Positions 1-9,679 of a stretch of 64,000 bases of DNA are shown here, piece by piece (the first letter of the stretch is position 1; the number at the start of each line of letters is the position of its first letter). The position numbers and the translations under genes were made by a program. This DNA is from Budorcas taxicolor. Its lineage: Eukaryota > Chordata > Mammalia > Artiodactyla > Bovidae. The notes under the pieces are model-generated. The model was given only the letters and a program-made list of their open reading frames with translations. It had not been told where the DNA came from and made no database searches. The stretch covers positions 11,922,001-11,986,000 of the forward strand of contig NC_068921.1 of assembly GCF_023091745.1 (NCBI RefSeq), written 5' to 3'.

Positions 1-229
1 GTTGCACAGGAGGAATGTTCTGAGTTGAAGAGGCTCACCCTGATCTTTATTTCAGGCCTCAGCAGGATGGAACTTGAGAAGTCCACAGGTCTTTGCACTC
101 AGACTTCCCCCTGGCTTGCTGGGCTGCCCACGTGGACCCAGACCAGCTCTACCTCTGCCGGGAGGGAAGTGGCTTCCAGCAAATGCTGCGGCCTCTCAGG
201 GGTGGGTGTAAGTTCTCTGTTGAAAGTCC

Positions 230-455
230 CCTAGCCCAGGGGGGTTAGCGGTAAAGGACCTGCCTGCCAATGCAGGAGACACAAGGGACTCGGGTTCAAT
301 CCTTGGGTCAGGAAGATCCCTGGACAAGGAAATGGCAACCCACGCCAGTGTTCTTGCCTGGAGAATCCCATGGACAGAGGAGCCTGGCGGGCTACAGTCC
401 ACTGGGTCACAGAGTCGGACAGGACTGAAGAAACTTAGCATGCATGCACACACAG
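230..455 (+). mobile_element. Bov-tA SINE
   Basis: A diverged ruminant tRNA-headed SINE. The tRNA-like head carries a B-box-like ggttcaatcc near 295. The body reads gagaatcccatggacagagg and the element ends with the cagagtcggacaggactgaag tail shared with BovB. It lies in intergenic DNA downstream of VWA8. Confidence 0.85.
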
Positions 456-1642
456 CCCAGGGCAAGAATTCTCCTCTTGGTGAAGGGAACAGGGCATAAA
501 AAAGAATCCTATTTGTTCACTTCACCAGAGACATGGTTCAGGGACTGTGGAGTAGGTAGGTTTCCTACTTCCTAGGTGAAAGGCCTTGCCTTTGGGTGGA
601 AGACCACTGACCAGGGCTAGAGAATCCCCTCCTGATCATGTCTGAGGCATCTGCTTCTGCTGAAACCTGGATGTCAGAAAGGCAGTGTTTCCTTAAGACA
701 GGGGCGAAATACAGGTGGGAAGCTGATGTCTCTACAAAAGCAAGATGCAAGAGAACCAAATCACCACCCACACACACAGGTGGAAGCGTTCAGTGGGCAG
801 CAGAAGAGCAAATGCATACCCTCATGTGGCCACATCTCGTGCCCTTGTGCGGTGCCCAGGCCCCGTGCTCTGCTTGGGTGATGCTCCACGTGGCGAGCGA
901 ACCCCATCCCCTTCCTTGCCTCCCTCCACCACAGTCCTGTCTGAGGACCTTCCTCTCTGCCTGTGAGTGAGGGATTCGAGCCAAGATGAGTGTGATGGAC
1001 GGCCTCCCAGGGCTATTTGTATTTAAAAAGAGGAGCCCTTCTTGCTGAGAAATCCCTTTCTAAAGACAGACTTCAGACACAAGGGGGCAAGAAGCCAGGC
1101 CAGCTGTGCGGAGCTGCACTCCTGCCAAGTGCCTGAATGTCTGCTTTCAAGCGGGTCTGAGGAGCCGCGCGTCCCCCACCTCTGCAGAGAGCATGCTCCT
1201 CTCCTCCAGTGTGCAGGAAAGGTCAGGGCAAAAGAGGGACGCCTCAGTTCAGGCGCCACACATCTTTGTACTCCAGCCCGCCATGTACGGACATGCATAT
1301 TCTATCTGCCTGGAAAAGAGTTGTTCAGAAGCATCTGGGCCCTAAAGGATGCTTTTCAGATAATAGACATGTCTTTGTTCACTGTGAAACAAACAGCTCT
1401 ATTTCCTGGTCCGTGTGTCTATTAACTAAGCCTTAGGCTTTCCTGGGCACCCCGTCAACCATCCTTTAAATTGTATGTGCGTGCCACCTGCAGTCTGGGC
1501 ATCCTGGCCTAGGGCAGAGACCCTGGGATGCCTCAGCAGCTCTGGGGTCTATGGGAACCCACCAATGCCCTCACACTGCCCCCATCCCAGGAGGCAAAGC
1601 CAATGCTGGTCAACAGGCTACTTCCTCCAATGTGGACACTTA
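456..1642. other. Intergenic DNA, nothing recognised
   Basis: No exon, RNA gene or clear repeat was recognised. The plus-strand open frame at 1042-1425 and its overlaps show no domain or biased composition and are taken as chance. Confidence 0.5.
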
Positions 1643-1695
1643 CTGGGTTGGCCAAAAAGTTCATTTGAAAAACCTAAACTTTTTGGCCAACCCAA
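1643..1695. mobile_element. Internally deleted mariner element (hairpin)
   Basis: Near-perfect terminal inverted repeats face each other across a few bases: gggttggccaaaaagtt on the left and its reverse complement aactttttggccaaccc on the right. TA dinucleotides flank the copy (1641-1642 and 1696-1697), as expected for Tc1/mariner insertion. The repeats match the ruminant mariner (BTMAR1-like) as I remember it. Only about 53 bp remain, so no transposase is encoded. The whole copy folds into a hairpin; see the findings for its likeness to miR-2284/2285 precursors. Confidence 0.8.
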
Positions 1696-1697
1696 TA

Positions 1698-3959
1698 TTT
1701 CCACTGGTCTACAAATGCTCCTTTCTAGGCCAGCGTTTTCAGGGCTGAATTTCACACAGGCCAGAAAATCTTTTGTGAAAGGAAACAGACCACCTAGCTT
1801 TGTCGACATTCACTCTATTCCTAGAGTCTGATGACTGATGACTTCTTAGTGATGAGTTCCGAAATGAAGACATGATCAGTCTCACTGAATTAGCATCAGC
1901 ATTTTATTCATATAAATATGGTGCATTTGCAAATCCAACTCTAATGTCTTGAGTAAGGACACTTATTTTTCTTCCGGTTTCAATGAATGAGGCTTCAAGT
2001 GTGGCATCATGAGACCAATTACTCAAAGGACTCTTGACAGGCTCATTACTTTCTCACCACATTCCAGCAGGCATGAGAGACACACTAGCTTTGGGATGCT
2101 CAGACTGACAATTTCCTCCCATTTCCAGGTCAGGGTCCAGTTACTGTTACAAATGCCTCAGAGCTGCATGTAATTTCAATAAATCTTTATATTCTGGAAG
2201 TCCTCTGGGGTCAAATCTACCGACTTGGGAGTCAGAGTCTATTGACAAACACTGTGATTGTTCCTACAGGGAGAAGAGCTGACGGCTCCAAAGCCCTTTC
2301 GCTGAAGCCCGTGAGAACAGGGTGCCTTTGGCGCCTGTTGGGGGCCAGGGGGTGGGGGCATGGGTGGTCACCCACGCATGACAGGTCCGCTGAGGAGATT
2401 TCTTACTGCAGAACACGATATTCTAGCCGCCCTCTGGACCCAAAGCACCTTAAAAGAGTGTTATACTTGGCTCTGAGTGGTCAAATACCACAAGTGCCAC
2501 TCAATTTTAAAATTATGTAACCCTGGCATTCCAAAGCCCACGGGCATGGCTGTGCCAGAAGAGACGAGGTCTCTGTTTGAAGGTGAAAGCCCCAGACAGG
2601 GCTTAGTCTCAAAAAAAAAAAAAAAAAAACTTGCCAAATTGCTCTCATCTTGAGAGTCTACTTGGCAAGCTTTTTTCTCCTCCGGAGGAGGTTTTTGTTT
2701 ACAGGATTTAACAATTGATGAAAAAAAGAAAACCCACACAATTGTGCATTGTTCGCTCTGGCACAAAGGTCGGCTCTCAGCACACAGTGGGTTTCCAATT
2801 CCTGATCCTTTTTGATCCCATTGTGTAGATCAGCAGATATGGAATTTTATTTTATGGCTGCAAAATGCAAAGCAAGAGACAATGGGCAGAAATCTTGTGA
2901 ATCACGATCCTACAGAACTATCTGCCCAGTTGGGCAGAAAAGTCCCTCTTGTCCAATTCTAACGGTGTTTACATAACTTTTAGAATGCATATTCACTCAA
3001 TAACACATTTTTTTAGGGTGATTGATATAGGTGCCCAAAGCCTCTGTCCCATAGGGGCTAAAATATGTGTGGGGCTGAGACAATGAGGAGGCTGAGAAAT
3101 GAGGAGGCTCTTGTAAGACGTAGGGGACAAAGTCAATTCACTGTAGGAGCTAAAGGAACATGAGGCTGCAGCCCTGCAGACCACTTTGTCCTGCCCTTTT
3201 TATTCAGAGATGAGGCCCACAAGCGACTAGCCCAAGACTGCACAGGTACTGATATTAATAGTTCATGGTCGAACAGCTTCAACAACTTCCTTCTTACCAA
3301 TTCTACCCTGTTGGGAAATCCTCCCACTACAGACCAGGGGAATTATTTTCCATTACTCACAATACTTCTGCCACAGGATATCTTAGAAAAAAACATAAAG
3401 GAGAGGCAACTTTATGATATAATCCTGATGAGAAATTGGTAGCGAATTCAACAATTCATTTAATTATTTGAAAAAGCTATATGTTAATGGTTGGAATACT
3501 TTTTTAAAAAGGGACATTTTTTCCTTCATAAGGTGAAATCATGTGCAATTTATTCAATACAAGTGGCCATGTGGCTATTCCTGAGATGCAACTCCAGGAA
3601 AAAAAAATTTATCTAGGCACAGGAGGTGTCAGCTTAGACTTGTGATCTCTCTCATAATGGTGATGGTTGGAAACAGAAATGCAACACATAAGCGACGATT
3701 CTTCTTGCGCCTTGATTCCCCCAAATCTCTTTCCTCTGCTCCCTGAGGAATTTCACTCTGGCCGATCTGAGAGGAACGGGAAGAAGCCAGGTGGAGCGGG
3801 GGTTTGGAGCTCCCAGAGACGCATTTCAGCAACACTGACCACGCGGTCCAGGTAGCACCACTCCTCAGGGGCTTTCAAAGCCCCCAGAGTTTGTTTAGAG
3901 AAAACCCTGCTGGCATGGATGGATTTCTCCTCCTGACAGTTCGCAGGAGAGGGTGTAAA
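1698..3959. other. Intergenic DNA, no gene recognised
   Basis: No exon or young repeat was recognised. A run of about 19 A occurs at 2611-2629, possibly the tail of a decayed retrosequence. Open frames here have no recognisable content. Confidence 0.45.
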
Positions 3960-4275
3960 GAATTGAATGATTCATTCCAAACATGTGCTAGGCGCAGCGA
4001 CCCCTGCTCAGACCCTTTTCCTGCGGGTGCGCTCGAGCCGCACATGCGTGATGAGGACCTCTTGCGGGCGCTCACAAAGGACCCCGGGGGCGGGGTGGGG
4101 AGACGCGTCCTTCACCCGGCGGCGACTCATGGCTTTCATTCCTCCTGGCTGCTCAGGATCACAATGGACCTTCTCAGCGTTACGTGGGCTCTCTGAGGAC
4201 GGGTTTAGCTGCCTTTCAGTGGAACAAACCCCCCCACGCCCCCACACCGAGGCGCACAATGCGGTTATTATAACG
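3960..4275. promoter_or_regulatory. Small CpG-rich patch
   Basis: CpG dinucleotides cluster here (gcgctcgagccgc, cccgggggcgggg, acgcgtcc, cccggcggcgac), while flanking DNA is CpG-poor. It lies about 3 kb past the VWA8 stop codon. It could be a small unmethylated regulatory island or a GC-rich relic; no promoter motif or exon was identified. Confidence 0.35.
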
Positions 4276-4997
4276 CCCTGGCCCTAAGAAGGGCCTGGGA
4301 ACAGCTTGGAGTGGCCTATAATTAAGCTCACTTAATAATAAAGACACAACTTCTTAGGTATTTATTGCAAGAAGCGAAAAGAAGCCCGTCATCCTCTCAC
4401 TCTACTCCCCTCCCCCACCCTCCTTCCCTTTTACAAACCAGGAAAGCCAGGGAGTTACGTTTTTTAAAAAATAACTTTTGCAAAGGCTGTCTGGCCAGTG
4501 GGGAAAGGGAAATTAAATTACTTGAGAACATTCTTTCCATTTTTTTTTTTTTTAAAGGCTTCTGCTTATTCATAGGTAATTAACTCATGGGGAGGATTGT
4601 TAAAAGGCTGTTCCATCAACCACTCTTGGGTTCAACTTCCAAAGGCTTTCAGGGGCTGTGACCCTCCAGCAAAGAGGCATCCCTAGGGATGAAGCTGCCA
4701 TTTGGATGGGCACTTCCTCAAGCCGCCGCTGTGCCCAGGAAGGATCCATGGGGAGTGTCCCTCAGGCAGGGTCCCATGTCCTTGGTCCCCACCCCTCCGC
4801 CAAGCACTCAATTGTGCAGCTAGTTTCCAAGCAGTGGGGAGAGGAGAGAGCTCCAGGAAATATGGTCAGTTTGCAAGAATAAAGCATGAGAGGGGGCAGG
4901 CCAGGGTCACAGCTCTGCCTGTCTGGCTGAGTGTGCCTCTTTTCTTGAACTTCCCTAAGGCTCAGTGTCCTTTGTAAAACGAGGATGTTAGTAATAC
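4276..4997. other. Intergenic DNA, nothing recognised
   Basis: AT-rich motifs (ataattaagctcacttaataata near 4318) follow the CpG patch. No repeat or exon was recognised. Confidence 0.4.
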
Positions 4998-5205
4998 AAG
5001 TGTTAGTGGCTCAGTCGTAGCCGACTCTTTGTGACACTATGAACTGTAGCCTGCCAGGCTCCTCTGTCCGTGGAATTCTCCAGGCAAGAATACTGGGGTC
5101 GGTAGCCATTCCTTTCTCGAGGGGATCTTTCTGACTCAGGGATTGAACCCAGGTCTCTTGCATTGCAGGCAGATTCTTTACTGTCTCAGCCACAGGTACA
5201 ATGAG
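4998..5205 (-). mobile_element. Bov-tA SINE, antisense
   Basis: In reverse orientation: gtggctcagtcgtagccgactctttgtgac at the left is the SINE tail and gcaggcagattctttactgtctcagccac at the right is the tRNA-like head. It is full length or nearly so and moderately diverged. Confidence 0.85.
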
Positions 5206-5209
5206 TAAT

Positions 5210-5390
5210 GAATGGCCTTAAGTTCTCTGAGCCTCACTTCTTTTATCTGTAAAATGAGGTTAAAAAGTAACCTGTTTTACATGCATTGTTGGGATAACTG
5301 AATGGAGTAATGTATGAAATCGCTTAGCATACGTGGTACACAGTGATCAGTAAATGCTAGCTGCCATTCTTATCATTATTCCTGTTATTA
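5210..5390 (+). repeat. MIR-type ancient SINE
   Basis: Sequence such as ctctgagcctcacttc..tctgtaaaatgag, followed by cacagtgatcagtaaatgctagctgcc, matches the conserved core and 3' part of MIR elements as remembered. It is old and diverged. Confidence 0.6.
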
Positions 5391-5889
5391 ATGCAGGATA
5401 CTTATTGGATTGAAATCGTTTGCATCATTGGATAATTCAATACAAAGCAGGCGTCTGTCTCGAGAAACAAGACAAGCCATGCAAACTGGCTGGGCAATAT
5501 TGCACGGAAAAGCTGATTGCTTTTATTTCTTTGGTAGGGAGATGGAGTGGTGAAACAAATAAGGGTCATCATTTCTTTGCTGTAATTAATTAAAATGAAA
5601 TGAACTGTACAGTTCCCACCATGTAGATAACATTAATAACAAGACTAGTCTTTTCAGCTTGTCGTAAGAAAGCACACACATATTGGTGCTCCCAGCATTT
5701 TGGACTTTGCCATTAGTGATGAAGAGAAACTTTTATTACATGGTCGAAAAGAGGCTGACTTCTGCTGGAACATTTGATTAAAAAAAAAAAAAACACTGGA
5801 CATCGAGCCTATTGATAAGTAAAGGTCAGCCCAAGAGAGGGTGAGAATGAGGTACATTTTGGGGAAATAAAAAAGAATGAGGCTTATAA
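5391..5889. other. Non-repetitive AT-rich intergenic DNA
   Basis: No repeat recognised. It contains homeodomain-like cores (taattaattaa near 5584, ttggataattcaat near 5427). Conservation cannot be judged from one sequence. Confidence 0.35.
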
Positions 5890-6470
5890 AAAGAAACAAA
5901 TTTGAGTCAGTTGAGCTGAGATGGATGAACCTTGAGCCTGTTACACAGAGTGAAGTAAATCAGAAGGAGAAAAACAAATACCACGTATTAACACATGTAT
6001 ATGGAATCTAGAAAAATAGTACCGATAAACCGATTCTCAGGGCAGGAATAGAGAACACACTCGTGGACTCAGTGCGGGAGAGGGGGGGGCGGGCCGAGAG
6101 AGGCAGTGGCAGAAACACACGGCCACTGGCAGCTAGTGGGGTTCGGACGCATCACTGACTCGACGGGCACGAGTCTGGGCAAGCTCTGCGAGACGGCGAA
6201 GGACAGGGAAGCCGGCGCGCTGCGACCACGGGGTCGCAAAGAGTCAGACACGACCGAGTGAGTGAACAACAGCAAGTGGGAATGTGCTGTATGACACGGA
6301 GCCCAGCCTGGAGCTCGGTGGTGGCCTAGAGGGGTCGGGTGGGGGTGGGAGGCTCACGAGGGAGGGGATATATGATTCTTAATGCTCCTTCACACTGTTG
6401 TACGGCTGGAACCAACATAACATTGTAAACAATTATCCTCCAATCAGAAATGAATTTTTAAAAAAAGGAA
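5890..6470 (+). mobile_element. L1 3' end, with nested BovB piece
   Basis: Ruminant L1 3'-terminal sequence: gatggatgaaccttgagcc, acagagtgaagtaaatcag, tatggaatctagaaaaatag, then aacattgtaaacaattatcc and a short A-rich end near 6460. A BovB fragment interrupts it at 6141-6270. Assignment to L1 is from remembered similarity. Confidence 0.65.
6141..6270 (+). mobile_element. BovB 3' fragment nested in L1
   Basis: The segment ends with ggggtcgcaaagagtcagac, acgaccgagtgagtgaacaac, the BovB 3' end. It is bracketed by agctagtggg (6131-6140) and agcaagtggg (6271-6280), a 10-bp target-site duplication with one mismatch. The copy is unusually CpG-rich for a BovB fragment. Confidence 0.7.
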
Positions 6471-6694
6471 CGAGGCTGTTGTTTAAATAGTTAAAGAAAT
6501 CTCCAGTTACCATTAAGCTTAAACATAGTGCCTTGTTTTCACTTTATGTAAAAAAAAAAAAAAAGCATTTGGAGCTACTACATTTTGGACACTAAAATGG
6601 AGGACTGTGAAACTCTGAGAAGCCCTGAAAGAGAAGAGACAGGAAACTCAAGGCAAGGCATCCTTCATCCTCCTGATCCCAGCAGCATTTGTTC

Positions 6695-6700
6695 TTTATT
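6695..6700 (-). terminator. VWA8: Candidate VWA8 poly(A) signal
   Basis: The plus strand reads tttatt, which is AATAAA on the minus strand. It lies about 660 nt downstream of the VWA8 stop codon, a plausible 3'UTR length. No transcript evidence is available, so other polyadenylation sites are possible. Confidence 0.4.
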
Positions 6701-7361
6701 CTTTGAAAACCCTTTTAAAAGTCACATGGAAGAGGAAGCACTCTAAGGATCTTTCGATTCCTTTTGGTTTTGGCTAAGACAATGAAATTATTGAGAAAAC
6801 CCAACCTTTTATAGAATACCGCTGCTGAAAGGACTTTTGAGTGGGTTGAATACTATCAAATCATTGTTTGTTGGGCAATACAGAGTGGAGGGAAAAAATA
6901 AAAATAATTACTGAACAGGAGCGGATTCGGTGGGTTTGCATAGAGCTGCATTCCAGTGTCAGAATGTGGCATCAAAGGCTTCGTTTACCGTGGTCACTTT
7001 TTTTTATCCTAAGTGACCAAGTGATGATGCATTAAGGCAACAGCAAGGTCCCCTTCATCCCTCAGGATTTTGGAAACAGACCATGCTCCACCATTCTCAA
7101 ACCACCTTCCTTTAACCCTGGCCTTTCACATAATGCAGGTCAACTCGCTTCCTCTAGCGATCACACATCAGTGGCGCACGGGCCTCACTCTGGCTGCTTC
7201 TCTGAATTCTGATTACTTAGCAAGTGCAGGAAGGCTCAGGAATGGCAGAATTATCTGGTCATTGCACGCAGACACTGGATAGACCTCTTCTTTTCTTCAG
7301 GATACTCTTTCTTTGTATCTTATTTCAAATCCCAGGGTCATCAGGGTGATAAGGGCACTTC
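6695..7361 (-). other. VWA8: Putative VWA8 3'UTR
   Basis: The stretch between the VWA8 stop codon and the first good AATAAA downstream on the minus strand. No recognisable repeat was seen in it. The extent is inferred from the signal alone. Confidence 0.4.
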
Positions 7362-7470
7362 TTAAACACTAGACAGCATGGTGGAGGTGAAAATCTGTTG
7401 TAAAATCTGAGGGATGTCCTTGGTGTCCATGGCAACGAAAGACCGGCCCGCTGGTAGAGTTCTCTGAAGC
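7362..7470 (-). CDS. VWA8: VWA8 last coding exon
   Basis: The final 35 residues and the TAA stop at 7362-7364. The exon begins with one base (position 7470) that completes the arginine codon split with the exon at 11113. It reads LQRTLPAGRSFVAMDTKDIP and ends QQIFTSTMLSSV. The acceptor is tgacag directly before it. The peptide closes the VWA domain; the segment with DTKDIPQIL is the usual C-terminal helix of the family. No frameshift or early stop is seen. Confidence 0.95.
7422..7435 (+). promoter_or_regulatory. X-box-like motif inside last exon
   Basis: gtgtccatggcaac agrees with the RFX X-box pattern GTNRCC-N(0-3)-RGYAAC at all but one position. It is coding sequence (VAMD), so the match may be incidental. 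A second, perfect palindromic site lies about 190 bp away. Confidence 0.3.
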
Positions 7471-7622
7471 CTGTCAGGATGGATGGGGAAAGAAAATTAC
7501 CATCGCAAACCAGGGCGCCCCTTCCACCTCCGGCCTCTGCAGACCTCAGCATCCGAATGGTTTCTTAGGAAGGGAACCTCTCACTTTTTAATATCTTGCC
7601 CTTGCTTGCAGTGGAACTGGCT

Positions 7623-7635
7623 GTTGCTAGGCAAC
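7623..7635. promoter_or_regulatory. Palindromic RFX X-box
   Basis: gttgctaggcaac is a perfect inverted repeat of GTTGC around a 3-base centre and fits the RFX-family X-box consensus. It lies in the last VWA8 intron, about 150 bp before the last exon in transcript order. Binding is inferred from the motif alone. Confidence 0.45.
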
Positions 7636-8660
7636 AAAGAGCTACAGAGAGAGGCTCGCTGGAAGCACTGAACCGAAAGAAAGGTCTTTTCAGTGAGAAA
7701 ATTGGGGAATTTGCAAGGAAAAAAATGCTCTCTCTTTTATGACGGTCGTTTCCTGGTATTTTATATTCCCTTGGCAGAACGGAGCCCTCGGGATCAATCT
7801 GGGACTAGCTCACCTAGATTCAGAGAACGTGTTGGCCTCACACTGTCCTACTAACTGCCTTTTCTGCCTTAGAAAACCAGGCTTCAAGAAAAGTTGCCCA
7901 GCCAGACCTCAAGTGGTTCTTTCTTCCTCTTGTGTTCTCTCTCTCCTCTCTCTCCCTTTCTCTTTTCTGCCCCACATCATACAATGTGAAATATAATCTG
8001 ACTTATGCAATGCCTGCTTTGATGACACTGAGGTTATATGGGCTTATGATAATTTTTTTAAATGCCAAGTTATCATTCGGAACAAAGGGCCATTTTTGGA
8101 GGCAATGAAAGTACAAGACACAGTTCTATCCCAAAGAACGCCTCCTTTCACTGTGCCAGCAGAGTTTGGTTTTGGAATGACATTTAATAAAAGTCCACTC
8201 TCCTGTGCAGTATCATGCATTTGGCATGCCTGGTAGACCAGCTAATTCTACAATGTATCTTCTGCCAGTGGATGTTGGATCATTTCCCCAGGAAACCACA
8301 AGGGTATTATTGTGCTTTCTTAAGTGTTCAAACAGGATCTGTTCACTAGAAAGACAAAATAGCTATTTCAGCTCAAACAGTATTTGTTGAGCTTGCCGTC
8401 TGGATTCAGCCTGGGCTGGTCCTGAAGACAGTCTAAGCGGAAAAGGCATGGTCTGCATTTGAGGACATGGAAGTTCTCAAAGAGGCTAACACGCACAACT
8501 GAGAAAGATGTGAAGTCATTTGTAATAAAGCGACTGTAGTTATGTGGTATTAAGTCTGTTCTTAGCCGTACCCTGCAATCCTGCAGCAAATTAAAGGGAA
8601 GAGAAAAATCTGTCAGAACTTTGGACCCTAAAACATTTCCTAGTCTGTCCAGGACTCTGC
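7636..8660. other. VWA8 last intron, unique sequence
   Basis: No exon or repeat recognised. A pyrimidine-rich run (ctcctctctctccctttctc) lies near 7940. Confidence 0.45.
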
Positions 8661-8960
8661 GGGCTTCCCTTGGGGCTCAGCTGGTGAAGAATCTGCCCGC
8701 AATGCTTCAGTTCCTGGGTTGGGAGATCTGCTGGAGAAGGGATAGGATACCCACTCCAGTATTCCTGGGCTTCCCTTGGGGCTCAGCTGGTAAAGAATCT
8801 GCCTGCAATGCGGGAGACCTGGGTTCGATCCCTGGGTTGGGAAGATCCCCTGCAGAAGGGAAAGGCTACCCGCTCCAGTATTCTGGCCCGGAGAATTCCA
8901 TGGACTATACAGTCCATGCGGTTGCAAAGAGTTGGACACGACTGAGCAACTTTCACTTCC
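8661..8960 (+). mobile_element. Composite two-headed Bov-tA SINE
   Basis: A first tRNA-like head with its body (8661-8764) stops at ccagtattc and runs straight into a complete second element starting ctgggcttcccttggggctc (about 8764-8960). The second has the B box ggttcgatccc near 8822. The same junction occurs in reverse at 49870-50180, so the dimer probably moved as a unit. Confidence 0.8.
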
Positions 8961-9345
8961 CAGGACCCTGTACCATAGGGTGAAACAGGTGAAAGAGGTG
9001 GAGAACCAGAAGGGTATGTGGGTTCTTGTGATGTAGGCAGGATTTTATTTGCTCTTTTTGAGGAAATATACTTTCAATTGTGTTTTTTGCTCCTTACAAG
9101 TAATAAGTAGAGAAAAACCATTTCTGTCTGTAATTCAGAAAGAAAAATGTTAGTGTGTTTAAGAAACGAAAATGTTTCCCAATCGCTCCTTTCAGATGAT
9201 CCATGATAGCATTTATTATCTGACCATGAGTCTCTCTACTGAATATTCAGCACATTTAGTGTAGCATCCTACTATAGATACAGACATACATGAAGGAGAA
9301 ATATAAGAAGGAAGATTATCAGTCTATGTTTATATATATATATAC
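8961..9345. other. VWA8 intron, nothing recognised
   Basis: AT-rich unique sequence. A short (ta)n run ends it at about 9330-9343. Confidence 0.45.
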
Positions 9346-9475
9346 ATCAGAGAAGGCAATGGCACCTCACTCCAGTACTCTTGCCTGGAAAATCCCATGG
9401 ACGGTGGAGCCTGGTAGGCTGTTGTCTATGGGGTCGCACAGAGTCGGATACTACTGAAGTGACTTAGGAGCAGTA

Positions 9476-9478
<3 letters not shown>
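9346..9478 (+). mobile_element. Bov-A2-type monomer
   Basis: Starts cagagaaggcaatggcacc and ends gacttaggagcagtagca, the 5' and 3' marks of the Bov-A2 unit. It directly precedes a (TA)n(TG)n run and faces a second SINE in the opposite orientation at 9553-9675. Confidence 0.8.

Positions 9479-9546
<68 letters not shown>
9479..9546. repeat. (TA)n(TG)n microsatellite
   Basis: About 22 TA units (9479-9522) followed by about 12 TG units (9523-9546). Such compound runs are usually length-variable. Confidence 0.95.
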
Positions 9547-9552
9547 CTGTGG

Positions 9553-9675
9553 TCAAGTTGCTCAGTTGTGTCCGAGTCTTTGTGACCCCATGGACTGTAG
9601 CCTGCCAGGCTCTTCTGTCCATGGAATTTTTCAGGCAAGAGTACTGGAGTGGGGTGCCATTTCCTTCCCCAGTTT
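9553..9675 (-). mobile_element. Bov SINE/BovB tail, antisense
   Basis: ttgctcagttgtgtccgag through ggcaagagtactggagtggg, the reverse complement of the Bov-A unit. With 9346-9478 it forms an inverted pair around the microsatellite. Confidence 0.8.
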
Positions 9676-9679
9676 ATAG

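Noticed and set aside
7325..7552. 75-residue minus-strand frame across the last VWA8 exon
   Set aside because: It reads the exon in the wrong frame; the correct frame ends in LSSV and TAA at 7362.
8815..8835. tRNA gene-like B box (ggttcgatccc) and similar sites in many places
   Set aside because: These lie in tRNA-derived SINE heads. The flanks are SINE body and tail and no cloverleaf with intact acceptor stem was seen.
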